64,000 nucleotides of DNA from Actinopolyspora xinjiangensis (GCF_900104475.1 NZ_FNJR01000001.1:523388-587387); one strand, 5' to 3'. Positions 45,476-55,938 are shown, numbered from the stretch's first letter. Notes: generated by a model from the sequence alone, not told the origin. Numbers and translations: made by a program.

Positions 45476-45615
45476 GGGAAGCGACCATGAGCGACGCAGC
45501 GCGTGCGTCCCCGGTGCGTGAGTCGGATGCATTGCAAGGCCGGGCCGCTCGCCGCGTAGGTCGCTACTCAAGAGTCGGCCCAACGCCGCAAGGCGCCGAC
45601 TCACGTGCCGGCTAC
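45476..45615 (+). repeat. Dispersed stem-loop repeat, family B, copy 1
   Basis: Core GCTCGCCGCGTAGGTCGCTA lies between arms GTGAGTCGG (45518 area) and CCGACTCAC (45597-45605). Compared with copy 4, the arm reads GAGTCGG/CCGACTC instead of GAGGCGG/CCGCCTC, so both sides changed together. It begins with CCGTCGGGAAGCGACCATGA, also seen before copy 4. Confidence 0.75.
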
Positions 45616-45640
45616 CCAACCAGCTACGCAAGGGGACCGC

Positions 45641-46114
45641 TCAGAAGACCAAAGCGGTGGCGATGGCGGCGATCCCTTCACCTCGTCCGGTGAGCCCGAG
45701 CCCGTCACTGGTGGTGCCGGAAACCGACACCTCACCGCCGAGCGCCTCACCGAGGACGGCGCTCGCCTCCGCCCTGCGCGAGCCGATCCGGGGTGCGTTG
45801 CCGATCACCTGCACCGAGGCGTTGCCGAGCCGGAGCCCCTCTTCGGTGAGCAGGCCGCGCACGTGCCTGAGGAAATCCACTCCGTGTGCGCCGGACCACC
45901 GCTGGTCGTCGGTTCCGAACACCGACCCCAGATCCCCCATTCCCGCTGCGGAGAGCACCGCGTCGCAGAGGGCGTGACAGGCGACGTCACCGTCGGAGTG
46001 CCCGGAGCACCCGTCGTGGTCCGGCCAGCGCAGCCCGGCCATCCAGCACTGCCTGCCCGCGACGACCGGGTGCACGTCGATCCCCTGGCCCACGCGGGGG
46101 CGTTCGCCGCTCAC
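45641..46114 (-). CDS. ispF: 2-C-methyl-D-erythritol 2,4-cyclodiphosphate synthase
   Basis: A 157-residue MEP-pathway enzyme that closes the cyclic diphosphate intermediate of isoprenoid synthesis. The metal ligands are in GIDVHP (Asp13, His15) and the conserved [21 protein letters not shown] is intact. The C-terminal [19 protein letters not shown] matches the family. Its ATG overlaps the ispD stop by 4 bases, so the two are co-translated. It acts as a homotrimer in the cytosol. Confidence 0.95.
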   Translation of the reverse strand: MSGERPRVGQGIDVHPVVAGRQCWMAGLRWPDHDGCSGHSDGDVACHALCDAVLSAAGMGDLGSVFGTDDQRWSGAHGVDFLRHVRGLLTEEGLRLGNASVQVIGNAPRIGSRRAEASAVLGEALGGEVSVSGTTSDGLGLTGRGEGIAAIATALVF

Positions 46115-46884
46115 GAAACGTCACCGTTCCTTCCGGAATCCGCCTCCTCAGGGGGACGCACGGGAACGTCCGGCCGGGCGGCGGACAGCTCTGCCGCCGA
46201 GGTCGGTTCGGCGGCCAGTACCGCTTCGGCGACGGCCAGGTCGAAGGAACTGGTCACCTTCAGGGCGTGGGTGTCGCCCTCGACCGTCCTGACCGGATAG
46301 CCCATGCGCTCCACCAGACCGGCGTCGTCGGTGGCCGCGTCCTCGGCCGCGCCGTATGCCTCTCGCAGCACCTCGGCGGTGAATCCCTGCGGGGTCTGCA
46401 CCGTACGAAGCAGCGACCGGTCCACGGTCTCGGCCACCACGCCCTCGGAGTCGATCCGCTTGACCGTGTCCGCCACGGGCAGAGTCGGCACCACCGCGCA
46501 CGCACCGTGCTCGACCGCGGCCACCACGTCACGGATCACCCGTGCCGGCGTGAACGCGCGCGCCGCGTCGTGCACCAGCACGGTCCCGAGCGAGGACACC
46601 AATCGGTCCGCCGCCTCCAACGCGGCCCGGACGGAGTCGGTACGCTCCCCACCCCCGGGAACGACGTGCACACGGTCGCCGAACTCGTGCACCTCACGAG
46701 TCATCGGGCCGAGCTGGTCGGCCGGAGCGGCCACGACGACACGGCTCACACTTCCCGAGTCCAGCAAGCCGCGCACGGCACGTGACAGCAGGGATCGTCC
46801 CCGCACCCGAACCAGTGCCTTCGGAACACCGGCCCCGAGGCGGACTCCCCGTCCGGCAGCCGGAACAAGCGCTACAGCGTCCAC
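46111..46884 (-). CDS. ispD: 2-C-methyl-D-erythritol 4-phosphate cytidylyltransferase
   Basis: A 257-residue nucleotidyltransferase of the MEP pathway that links MEP to CMP. The CTP loop is [19 protein letters not shown] at the N-terminus, followed by HDAARAFTP and QTPQGF, all typical of IspD. About 25 extra acidic residues at the C-terminus go beyond the usual end. It sits 13 bases after carD and overlaps ispF, making a carD-ispD-ispF run like that in mycobacteria. Confidence 0.94.
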   Translation of the reverse strand: MDAVALVPAAGRGVRLGAGVPKALVRVRGRSLLSRAVRGLLDSGSVSRVVVAAPADQLGPMTREVHEFGDRVHVVPGGGERTDSVRAALEAADRLVSSLGTVLVHDAARAFTPARVIRDVVAAVEHGACAVVPTLPVADTVKRIDSEGVVAETVDRSLLRTVQTPQGFTAEVLREAYGAAEDAATDDAGLVERMGYPVRTVEGDTHALKVTSSFDLAVAEAVLAAEPTSAAELSAARPDVPVRPPEEADSGRNGDVS

Positions 46885-46897
46885 ACCGCTCGGATCG

Positions 46898-47386
46898 TCA
46901 GACCGTCGTCGCCAGGACTTCGTCCAGCAGGCTCTCGGCCTTGCCCTCGTCGGTGCCCTCCGCCAGCGCCAACTCGCTGACCAGGATCTGCCGGGCCTTC
47001 ATCAGCATCCGCTTCTCACCGGCGGACAGCCCGCGATCCTGTTCACGACGCCAGAGATCACGCACCACTTCGGCCACCTTGTTCACGTCACCGGAGGCGA
47101 GCTTCTCGACGTTCGCCTTGTACCGACGTGACCAGTTGGTGGGCTCCTCGGTATGATCAGAACGCAGCACATCGAAAACGTGGTCGAGACCCTCCTGGCC
47201 GACGACGTCCCGCACCCCGACGTGTTCGGCGTTCTCAGCGGGAAGACGAACGGTCAGGTTGTCTTTTTCGACCCGCAGTACGAGGTACTGTTTTTCTTCG
47301 CCCTTGATTACACGTGTCTCGACTGCCTCGATCAGCGCAGCGCCGTGACGCGGGTAGACGACGGTCTCTCCGACCTTGAAAACCAT
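46898..47386 (-). CDS. carD: CarD-family RNA polymerase-binding transcription factor
   Basis: A 162-residue global regulator. The N-terminal Tudor-like domain that binds the RNA polymerase beta subunit begins [15 protein letters not shown]. The helical C-terminal domain includes [17 protein letters not shown], with the Trp that stabilises the open promoter complex, and ends [13 protein letters not shown]. Length and motifs match mycobacterial CarD closely. ATG start with AGAGGACAC upstream. The divergent neighbour is the LpqE-like lipoprotein gene, as in mycobacteria. Confidence 0.96.
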   Translation of the reverse strand: MVFKVGETVVYPRHGAALIEAVETRVIKGEEKQYLVLRVEKDNLTVRLPAENAEHVGVRDVVGQEGLDHVFDVLRSDHTEEPTNWSRRYKANVEKLASGDVNKVAEVVRDLWRREQDRGLSAGEKRMLMKARQILVSELALAEGTDEGKAESLLDEVLATTV

Positions 47387-47651
47387 GTGTCCTCTGCCCC
47401 TTTCGCTGTGTCCAGTCTAGCATGGTCAGCAACGCCACTTCGACGGGCTCGACATCTTCGTTGCAGGTCAGAAGACGATCGGGGGGTTGACAACCCGCCG
47501 CCCGACGTGCATGAGGACCTGTTTTCTCACCGAACGTGGGCAACACGAACGGGAGAAACGGCACAGTCCGCCGGGGTGCGGCCAACATCGTCCACGACAA
47601 CGGTTTAGGCTCATGTCCGGTTGTCCGGCAAGCAGGAAGGACGCTGCATCC

Positions 47652-48452
47652 GTGAGCCGCCCACAGCACAGCAAGGCAGTTCGCCAGCGGTTGGTACCCG
47701 CGCTCGTCGGCCTGGGCGCCGTCGCCGCGCTCTCCGGCTGCGCCACCGGCCAGCAGGCCGAGACCTCACAACAGGTCGCCGCGATCTACGGAGCCAGCGG
47801 CGACGCGAACACGATGGCCGTCCGGAACGCGACCCTGAGCTACCCCGGAGGGGAGTCGGTCTACCCCGAGGGGTCGAACGCGCCGGTCGAGACCGTTCTG
47901 ATCAACAGCGGCGAGCAGCAGGACAAGCTGGTCGGTGTCAGCAGTAGCTACGCACGATCGGTCGAGGTCAGCGGAACCCAGCGGATTCCCTCGGGCACCC
48001 GGTTGTACGCGGTGTCGGACGCCGCGGACCGGACCGGGGTCACCGCCGTCGAGGCCACCAGCGACGACGAGCGCGAGACGGTGCGGATCACCCTCGAAGG
48101 GCTCACCCAGGGCATTCGCCCCGGAACGACGATCCCGGTCGAGTTCACCTTCGCCGAGGCGGGGTCGGTGACCCTGCAGGTCCCGATCGGGCGCAGCCCC
48201 GAGCCCCGGCCGGAGTACGGCAGCCCGCACGGTGGCGGCGGCACCGGCACCGACGGCGAGTCCGACCACTCCGGTGGGTCCGACGAGTCGAGCGGCTCGG
48301 GCGAGTCCGACAGCTCGCACGGCTCCGGCGAATCCGGCGAGTCGGGCGACCACTCCTCGGAGTCCGGTGACTCCGACCGGTCCGGGAACTCCTCGAGCGA
48401 TTCGAACGAGTCCGGGCAGGACGACGAGACCGGCGAGTCCGCCGGGAACTGA
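47652..48452 (+). CDS. LpqE-like lipoprotein with acidic Ser-rich tail
   Basis: A protein of about 266 residues. The signal peptide ends in the lipobox ALSGCATG, so it is lipid-anchored outside the membrane. The body (IYGASGDANTMAVRNATLSY, then VLINSGEQQDKLVGVSSSYA) resembles the DUF461/PCu(A)C-like fold of LpqE. The last 70 residues are almost only Gly, Ser, Asp and Glu, a low-complexity spacer that may reach through the cell wall. GTG at 47652 after AGGAAGGA is preferred; an ATG at 47613 is possible. It is divergent from carD and followed by radA after a strong hairpin. Confidence 0.85.
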   Translation: MSRPQHSKAVRQRLVPALVGLGAVAALSGCATGQQAETSQQVAAIYGASGDANTMAVRNATLSYPGGESVYPEGSNAPVETVLINSGEQQDKLVGVSSSYARSVEVSGTQRIPSGTRLYAVSDAADRTGVTAVEATSDDERETVRITLEGLTQGIRPGTTIPVEFTFAEAGSVTLQVPIGRSPEPRPEYGSPHGGGGTGTDGESDHSGGSDESSGSGESDSSHGSGESGESGDHSSESGDSDRSGNSSSDSNESGQDDETGESAGN

Positions 48453-48462
48453 ACTTCCGCGT

Positions 48463-48504
48463 CGGGGCGGCCCGCCACGCGTACTCACGCGACGGGCCGC
48501 CCCG
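48463..48504 (+). terminator. Strong GC hairpin between the LpqE-like gene and radA
   Basis: CGGGGCGGCCCG (48463-48474) pairs perfectly with CGGGCCGCCCCG (48493-48504) around an 18-base loop, 11 bases past the lipoprotein stop. No T-tract follows. It suggests radA has its own promoter in the short gap or relies on read-through. Confidence 0.6.
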
Positions 48505-48536
48505 CTCGTGTCGTGACCACCGGATAGCCTGCCCGC

Positions 48537-49910
<1,374 letters not shown>

Positions 49911-50048
49911 CCGGCTCCGCCGACGTGCTCGCGGACACCGATGATCTCCGCGGGTATGCTCGGCCGGAGTCCGTGTGCGTGTACGCGGCGACGACTTCCC
50001 GCACAACCGACCCGCGAGGTCGGTGTCACTGGTTCGAGGAGCTGCCCG

Positions 50049-50546
50049 ATGACCGCGACCGACGAACTGCTGCGGCGCAACAGCGAGCACGAGGAGAAGT
50101 GGGACGGCCAGGTGCCCGGTGCCCCCGAGCTGCGCACGGCGGTGGTCACCTGCATGGACTGCCGGATCGACCCGGTGCGCACGCTGGGGTTGAGGTCCGG
50201 GGAGGTCCACGTGCTGCGCAACGCGGGCGGGATCGTCACCGACGACGTGCTCCGCTCGCTGTCGGTGAGCCAGCGCAAGCTCGGCACCACCGAGGTTATG
50301 CTGATGCACCACACCCGCTGCGGGATGGGAACGTTCGCCGAGGCCGACTTCAAGCAGGAGCTGGAGGACGAGACCGGGCAGCGGCCGAGCTGGTCGGTGG
50401 AGACCTTCACCGACACCGAGCGGGACCTGCGCCAGTCCGTCCGGCGGGTGCTCAACAGCCCCTTCCTGACCGAGACCACCAGTGTGCGGGCCTTCGTGCA
50501 CGACATCGACACCGACGAGCTGCGCGAGGTCGACACCGCCTCCTGA
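50049..50546 (+). CDS. Beta-class carbonic anhydrase
   Basis: A 165-residue zinc enzyme that interconverts carbon dioxide and bicarbonate. Ligands are Cys35, His88 and Cys91, with the Asp37-Arg39 dyad (CMDCRID and HHTRCGM). This short form matches the mycobacterial type II beta anhydrase (Rv3588c-like), which occupies the same place near mutY. The ATG at 50049 is preceded by GAGGAGC; longer upstream extensions are not family-like. Confidence 0.93.
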   Translation: MTATDELLRRNSEHEEKWDGQVPGAPELRTAVVTCMDCRIDPVRTLGLRSGEVHVLRNAGGIVTDDVLRSLSVSQRKLGTTEVMLMHHTRCGMGTFAEADFKQELEDETGQRPSWSVETFTDTERDLRQSVRRVLNSPFLTETTSVRAFVHDIDTDELREVDTAS

Positions 50547-50580
50547 ACCGGGGGCCGGAGTGGGTGGCGTAGGTGGTCGC

Positions 50581-50805
50581 TTGGCGGAACCTCTGGCACG
50601 GCTCTCGCTGCGGCCAGGCCCGACATCGAATGGGCACCTACGCCACGTCGGGCCTTCCTCGCGAGAGCCGCACGGGAGACCCCGCGGCGGCACCTGTCAC
50701 GAGAGTGGTCGGGGTTCGGCTCGCGGAAGTGCTGGGAGCTCGGCTTCGGGGCACCGAGGGCGCGGCGATTTCGCGAGAAGGCGATTTCGCGAGAAATCGA
50801 CGGGG
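50581..50805 (+). repeat. Dispersed stem-loop repeat, family A, copy 4
   Basis: The longest copy. TTGGCGGAACCTCTGGCACG opens it, CGGCTCTCGC pairs with GCGAGAGCCG, and AGGCCCGACATCG with CGTCGGGCCT forms the inner stem. In the tail GCGATTTCGCGAGAA occurs twice in tandem, the second as the perfect palindrome CGATTTC-GCGA-GAAATCG (50782-50799). It fills most of the 394-base gap between the anhydrase gene and mutY. Confidence 0.75.
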
Positions 50806-50940
50806 TTCCCACCGCGTGGTGGCCGCTCCCCTGCCGCATGGTGGTCGACGGCGATTCGGCGCCGCGCGGCTATGGCGAGGCTCCGCGGCTCCCGAGGCAC
50901 GGCCAGGGGGCGTTCGGCCTCGTGGCACTATCGAGGGGCC

Positions 50941-51879
50941 ATGACTAATCAGAACGCGCAGGCGGCCGGATCCGCCACGAAGGCCACGGCCACCGGGAAA
51001 GCCACCTCGATCGACACCGACGCGCTGATCGAGTGGTTCGCCGCCGAGGCACGCGACCTGCCGTGGCGCGGTCCCGGCGTGGACGGCTGGGGCGTGCTGG
51101 TCAGCGAGACGATGCTGCAGCAGACCCCGGTCGCCCGGGTCGTGCCGATCTGGCTGGAGTGGATGGAGCGCTGGCCCAAGCCCTCCGACCTCGCCGGGGC
51201 GAGCCAGGCGGAGGTGCTGCGCGCCTGGGGCAAACTGGGGTACCCGCGCCGCGCGATGCGGCTGCACGAGGCGGCGAGCGTCATCGCTTCGGAGCACGAC
51301 GACACGGTTCCCTCCGACGTGGACACCCTGCTCGCCCTGCCCGGGGTGGGAACGTATACGGCACGTGCCGTGGCCGCCTTCGCCTACGGCAGGCGGGCCC
51401 CCGTGGTGGACACCAACGTGCGCCGGGTCGTCGCCCGCGCCGTGCACGGGGAGGGCGATGCGGGCAACCCCTCGCCCAACCGGGACCTGGCCGACGTCGA
51501 CGCTCTGCTGCCCGAGGACGACCGGACGGCCTCGCGGCTGTCGGCGGCGTTGATGGAGCTCGGTCAGACCGTGTGCACCGTGAGGTCGCCCGGCTGCGAG
51601 ATCTGTCCCGTGGTCGCGGACTGCGCCTGGCAGCACGCCGGACGGCCCGCCTACGCGGGGCCGCCGAAGAAGGTGCAGCGTTTCGCCGGTACCGACCGCC
51701 AGGTGCGGGGGCTGCTGCTGGACGTGCTGCGCCGTTCGGAAGGACCGGTGGGGCGCCCCGAGCTGGACGCGGTGTGGCACGACGCGGCCCAGCGCGACCG
51801 GGCGCTGGACTCGCTGCTGGTGGACGGGTTGATGGAGCAGACCGAGGACGGCAGGTTCGGCCTGCCGGGTGAGGAGTAG
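50941..51879 (+). CDS. mutY: A/G-specific adenine DNA glycosylase
   Basis: A 312-residue HhH-GPD glycosylase that removes adenine mispaired with 8-oxoguanine. The helix-hairpin-helix is LPGVGTYTARAVAAFAYG, the catalytic Asp is in VVDTNVRRV, and the Fe-S cysteines follow the CxxxxxxCxxCxxxxxC pattern (CTVRSPGCEICPVVADC). The N-terminal SETMLQQTPVARV fits MutY. The usual C-terminal NUDIX-like domain is reduced to about 80 residues, as in actinobacterial MutY. ATG start with no obvious strong ribosome binding site. Confidence 0.94.
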   Translation: MTNQNAQAAGSATKATATGKATSIDTDALIEWFAAEARDLPWRGPGVDGWGVLVSETMLQQTPVARVVPIWLEWMERWPKPSDLAGASQAEVLRAWGKLGYPRRAMRLHEAASVIASEHDDTVPSDVDTLLALPGVGTYTARAVAAFAYGRRAPVVDTNVRRVVARAVHGEGDAGNPSPNRDLADVDALLPEDDRTASRLSAALMELGQTVCTVRSPGCEICPVVADCAWQHAGRPAYAGPPKKVQRFAGTDRQVRGLLLDVLRRSEGPVGRPELDAVWHDAAQRDRALDSLLVDGLMEQTEDGRFGLPGEE

Positions 51880-51991
51880 CTCGGCTACCCCCGGCTCCCC
51901 GGTGACGGCGCGACGATCCCTCAGGCACCGAACCGGGGGGCGATCTGGTCGCCCGGCTCCCCTCGGATCCTCACGCACTACGATCCCCGGC

Positions 51992-52663
51992 ATGACCGAA
52001 CTCGACTTCGTACGGCGCACCCGGTGGTCCTACGACGCGGCGGCCGAAACCTACACGGAGTGGATCCGCGGTGAACTGGCCGCCAAACCGCTGGACCGCG
52101 CGATGCTCGACGGGTTCGCCGAAGTCGTGCGGAGCACGGGCGGTGCGGTGCTCGACGTCGGATGCGGCCCCGGCCGAGTGACGGCGTACCTGGCCGATCT
52201 CGGGCTGCCCGCATCGGGCATGGACCTGTCCCCGGGAATGGTCGCGGCGGCACGACGGATGTACCCGACACTGCGCTTCACCGAGGGATCGATGCTGGCG
52301 CTGGACCACGCCGACGGTGAACTCGGCGGCATCATCGCCTGGTACTCGATCATCCACGTCCCCGACGAGCACCTGCCGGACGTCTTCGCCGAGTTCCACC
52401 GGGTACTGGCTCCGGGCGGACACGTCCAGCTCGGCTTCCAGGTGGGCGACCGGGTCAAGCACCGAACCGAGGCCGGAGGCCACGAGGTCTCGCTCGACTT
52501 CCACCGACGGCGGCCGGAACGAGTCGCCGAACTGCTGAGCAACGCTGGCCTGGAACCGCGCGCCCGGCTGCTGCGCGAACCCGACGAGCACGGCGAGTTC
52601 CCGGAGGACACCAGGCAGGCCTTCCTACTCGCACGGAAACCGGTCCACGCCACCGGCCGGTGA
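51992..52663 (+). CDS. Class I SAM-dependent methyltransferase
   Basis: A 223-residue methyltransferase of the UbiE/MT-11 type. Motif I, which binds AdoMet, is VLDVGCGPGRVTAYLA, the acidic loop is GMDLSPGMVAAAR, and motif III-like LAPGGHVQLGF follows. Substrate unknown. ATG start; the open frame extends 41 codons further up but without the family pattern. It is on the same strand as mutY, 112 bases on. Confidence 0.87.
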   Translation: MTELDFVRRTRWSYDAAAETYTEWIRGELAAKPLDRAMLDGFAEVVRSTGGAVLDVGCGPGRVTAYLADLGLPASGMDLSPGMVAAARRMYPTLRFTEGSMLALDHADGELGGIIAWYSIIHVPDEHLPDVFAEFHRVLAPGGHVQLGFQVGDRVKHRTEAGGHEVSLDFHRRRPERVAELLSNAGLEPRARLLREPDEHGEFPEDTRQAFLLARKPVHATGR

Positions 52664-52799
52664 ACGCCCCCGGCACCTCGCGGCCGAACGACACCTTGGA
52701 CAACCGGTTCGCGGACGTGATCCGGCGGATCTCGAGTTGCCGAGGATCGCGCTGGGGTCCACGTTGGATCAGCAGCCGATCCGTTCACCAGGGGGGTCG

Positions 52800-53720
52800 A
52801 TGAGCTCCGAAGGGGTGGCCATCACCGCACGCGGAATCAGCGTGCGCGGACCGCTGGGGCCGGTCTTCAGCAATGTCGACGCCGACATACTCCCCGGAGA
52901 ACTGGCCACTGTGACCGGCCCGTCCGGAACCGGCAGAACCTCGCTGCTGCTCACGCTGTCCGGCAGGCTCCGCCCGATAACCGGCACGATCGAGGTGGAC
53001 GGACAACCGCTGCCGAAGGGCGCGAAACGCGCACGAACCCTGATCGCGCCCGCCAGGCTGCGCCCCGGATTCGAGCTGGAGGGGCGCTGGCGCGTGAAGG
53101 AGGCGGTGCGGGAGCGGCGCGTCACCACCAAGGTCACCAACGACGAGATCTCGGATGCCTTCGACCTGGTGGGCATAGACCCCGAGCCGGAAGCCGTGAT
53201 CGACTCGCTGCACCCGGGCGAACAGCTGCTACTGGCCGTGGCGCTCGGCATGGCGGAGCTCCCCGCCGGACTGCTCGTCGACGATGTGGAGCTCGGCCTG
53301 CCCGCGTCCGCCCGAACCCGGGTGTGGGCGGCGCTGGAGGCGGTCGTCCGGACCGGAACCACGGTACTGGTCAGCAACACCGACCCACCCCGTTTCGAGG
53401 CCGGTCCTGTGATCAGGCTGCCCGGCCCGAACGGAGCGGCACCCCACGGTGACCCGGGAACCACACCGGAAACGGCGCTGTTGCCCGGACACGAACCGGA
53501 CACGGTGGAGCTCGGCACCGCGACGGCGGTGCCGCCCCGCCCGGACGGGACCACCGAACCGCAAGCCTCCGACACCGAACGGACCGGCCACGACCCCGAT
53601 CAGCTCCCGCTGTTCGAACCGCCCGGCCGACCGGGCCCGGAACCCCCCGGAACGAACACCCGAGGTCGGGGGCCGGAACCGGCCGATTCGGACTCCGGGG
53701 AAAACGGAGATCCGCGATGA
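52800..53720 (+). CDS. Degenerate ABC-type ATPase paired with a YhgE/Pip protein
   Basis: A 306-residue ABC-family protein. The P-loop reads GPSGTGRTS (40-48) with Arg46 in place of the catalytic Lys. The signature region is LHPGEQLLLAVALG rather than LSGGQ, and Walker B is GLLVDDVELGL. The last 100 residues are a Pro/acidic low-complexity tail. ATP binding may persist but efficient hydrolysis is doubtful. Start ATG has AGGGGGG five bases upstream. Its stop overlaps the start of the YhgE/Pip gene (ATGA), so the two are co-translated and probably form one complex. Confidence 0.8.
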   Translation: MSSEGVAITARGISVRGPLGPVFSNVDADILPGELATVTGPSGTGRTSLLLTLSGRLRPITGTIEVDGQPLPKGAKRARTLIAPARLRPGFELEGRWRVKEAVRERRVTTKVTNDEISDAFDLVGIDPEPEAVIDSLHPGEQLLLAVALGMAELPAGLLVDDVELGLPASARTRVWAALEAVVRTGTTVLVSNTDPPRFEAGPVIRLPGPNGAAPHGDPGTTPETALLPGHEPDTVELGTATAVPPRPDGTTEPQASDTERTGHDPDQLPLFEPPGRPGPEPPGTNTRGRGPEPADSDSGENGDPR

Positions 53721-55660
53721 GGACCGTCAAACTCGCGCTGCTGGAGCTGCGCCGGTTCCGGGGCGGAAAACTGCGCCCACTGGTGCTGGTGGCCCTGGTG
53801 CTCGTCCCCCTGCTGTACGGCTCGCTGTACCTCTGGTCGAACTGGGACCCCTACGGCAGGCTCGACCGCGTTCCGGTGGCCGTGGTCAACAACGACCGCC
53901 CGGTACGCGCCTCGGGGCAGTTCATCGACGCGGGCGAACAGTTCACCGAACAACTGCGGGCGCGGGACCTGTTCGACTGGCACTTCGTGGGCTCCCGCGA
54001 AGCCCGCCGGGGGCTGCGTGAGGGGGACTACTACTTCACGATCACCGTTCCGAGTGATTTCAGCGCCAAGCTCGCCACGGCCACCCGCCGACTCCCGCAG
54101 CGGGCCTCGCTGCGCATCACCAAGAACGACGCGAACGGCTACATCGCTGGCATCATGGCCGACACCGTCGAAGTCCAACTGCAGAACCAGGTCAACGCCG
54201 CCGCTCACAGCGCCTACGCCCGGGCGCTCTACGACGAGGTGGACAAGGTGCGGGAGAAACTGCGCCTGGCCTCGCAGGCCGCCGGACAGCTCGTCGACGG
54301 CACCGAACTCAGCGAGCGGGGTACTGAGGGGCTGCGCGACGGGCTCTCGGACGCCGCATCCTCCACCGGGCAGATCTCGCGGGGCGTGAGCGAGATCTCC
54401 GACGCGGCGGACCAGCTCGACCGGCGACTCACCGCGCTGACCAATCTGACCGCCGAACAGCTGCCCACCGCCGTGAACGGCGCCGCCGAGGCCAGCGGCT
54501 CCGTGGTGCGGGGACTGAGCACGCTGGCCACGGCCACCGCCTTCATCTCCGACCGCGCCGACCGCGGTGTGGCCGGGCTCAGGGAACTGGGCGACAAGTA
54601 CCCGACGATGTCCGAGGACCCGGTCTACCGACGAGCGCTGCGCGACGCGCGACAGCTGGCGGGCACCACCGAGAACGCGGACCAGCGCGCCAACGAGGTG
54701 CTGAGCGTGGCCCGCGAGGCCAACTCCGAGGCGGTGGCGCTCCGGAACAACCTCGAAACGCTGCGCCAACGAACCCTCGCTGTGACCGAGCCCGCCGACC
54801 GAGTGGCCTCGGGCACCACCCAGCTGGCCAGTGGCACGGAGGCGCTGCGCGGCAGCCTGAGCAACCTCGCCTCCAGCAGCGGAACGTTGCACACCGGGGC
54901 GCGGCAGCTCAACGAAGGCGCCCGGAAGCTGTCGAAGCTGGTGGACGACAGCCTGTCGCGCGTGCCACCCACCAACCCTCGACAAGTGGCCCAGGCGGCC
55001 GAAGTGCTCGGTTCCCCCACCAGGATCACCGAGCACAATCTCAACCCCGCTCACGTCTACGGTCGCGGTCTCGCGCCGTTCTTCTTCGCCATCGCGCTGT
55101 GGGTGTTCGGGCTGTTCGCCTACCTGCTGCTCAAACCCGTCAACCCGCGCGCGCTGGCTGGGCAAAACCGAGCCGCGACGGTGGCGCTGGCGGGCTGGCT
55201 GCCCGCTGCCGTGCTGGGGGTGCTCGGCGCCGGTGTGCTGCTGGCCGTGGTCGGCTTCGGACTCGGCCTGGATCCGGTGCGGCTGTGGCCCACGGTGGGG
55301 CTGCTGGCACTGGCCGCCGCCGCTTTCGTGGCGATCGACCACCTGCTGCGCACCGCGCTCGGCGCGATCGGCGACGGCCTGTCGCTGGTGCTGTTGATAG
55401 TGCAGCTGACCGCCTCCGGCGGGCTCTACCCGATGGAGACCACCCCGGCACCGTTCCAGGCGATACACCCCTACCTGCCGATGACCTACCTGGTCGACGG
55501 GCTACGCGTGACGATCTCGGGAGGACTGAACGAACACCTGGTGCGCGATCTCATCGTGCTGGGAGGGTTCCTGGTGATACCGCTGCTGCTGACCACGCTG
55601 GTGGTGTGGCGGCAGCGGGTCTGGAGCGTCTCACGACTGCATCCAGCCGTGGAGCTTTAG
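53717..55660 (+). CDS. YhgE/Pip-domain membrane protein
   Basis: A 647-residue ABC-2-like membrane protein. One helix near residue 25 is followed by the conserved outer LYGSLYLWSNWDPYGRLDRV and VAVVNNDRPV. A long extracellular helical region with coiled-coil character (about 150-430) comes next, then five to six C-terminal helices from about 455 to the end, including LTASGGLYPMETTPAPFQ. Homologues such as YhgE and the phage receptor Pip share this layout, and relatives include MmpL-like and EsaA-like exporters. It follows a degenerate ABC ATPase with a 4-base overlap. Cargo unknown. Confidence 0.9.
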   Translation: MRTVKLALLELRRFRGGKLRPLVLVALVLVPLLYGSLYLWSNWDPYGRLDRVPVAVVNNDRPVRASGQFIDAGEQFTEQLRARDLFDWHFVGSREARRGLREGDYYFTITVPSDFSAKLATATRRLPQRASLRITKNDANGYIAGIMADTVEVQLQNQVNAAAHSAYARALYDEVDKVREKLRLASQAAGQLVDGTELSERGTEGLRDGLSDAASSTGQISRGVSEISDAADQLDRRLTALTNLTAEQLPTAVNGAAEASGSVVRGLSTLATATAFISDRADRGVAGLRELGDKYPTMSEDPVYRRALRDARQLAGTTENADQRANEVLSVAREANSEAVALRNNLETLRQRTLAVTEPADRVASGTTQLASGTEALRGSLSNLASSSGTLHTGARQLNEGARKLSKLVDDSLSRVPPTNPRQVAQAAEVLGSPTRITEHNLNPAHVYGRGLAPFFFAIALWVFGLFAYLLLKPVNPRALAGQNRAATVALAGWLPAAVLGVLGAGVLLAVVGFGLGLDPVRLWPTVGLLALAAAAFVAIDHLLRTALGAIGDGLSLVLLIVQLTASGGLYPMETTPAPFQAIHPYLPMTYLVDGLRVTISGGLNEHLVRDLIVLGGFLVIPLLLTTLVVWRQRVWSVSRLHPAVEL

Positions 55661-55680
55661 AGTTCGCGATCAACTCGCGT

Positions 55681-55840
55681 GCCTGGTCGGTTAGCCGGCA
55701 CGTGAGGCGGCGCCTTGCCGCGTTGGGCCGGCTCTTGAGTAGCGACCTACGCGGCGAGCGGCCCTGCCTCGCAATGCATCCGCCTCACGCACCGGGGTTC
55801 CATGCGCTGCGTCACTCACGATCGCGTTTCGACGGACGGT
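55681..55840 (-). repeat. Dispersed stem-loop repeat, family B, copy 2
   Basis: In minus orientation after the YhgE/Pip stop. CACGTGAGGCGGCGCCTTGC and CGCCTCACGCACCGGGGTTC form the outer stem, and the core TAGCGACCTACGCGGCGAGC is the reverse of the core in copies 1 and 4. The flank also carries the shared CATGCGCTGCGTC segment. A short AAATTTCGCGG at 55850 recalls the family A tail palindrome. Confidence 0.75.
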
Positions 55841-55938
55841 GGGTAATCGTAAATTTCGCGGGGGTGTTCGCGAGGTGGATGTCGCTTACGGCCACTCCGC
55901 AGTCGGCGCCGCCGCAGGTGATGGGGCCGGACGTGCGT

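Noticed and set aside
41775..45521. 1248-codon plus-strand open frame
   Set aside because: Antisense to rlmB, cysS and the HAD gene, all of which have clear motifs.
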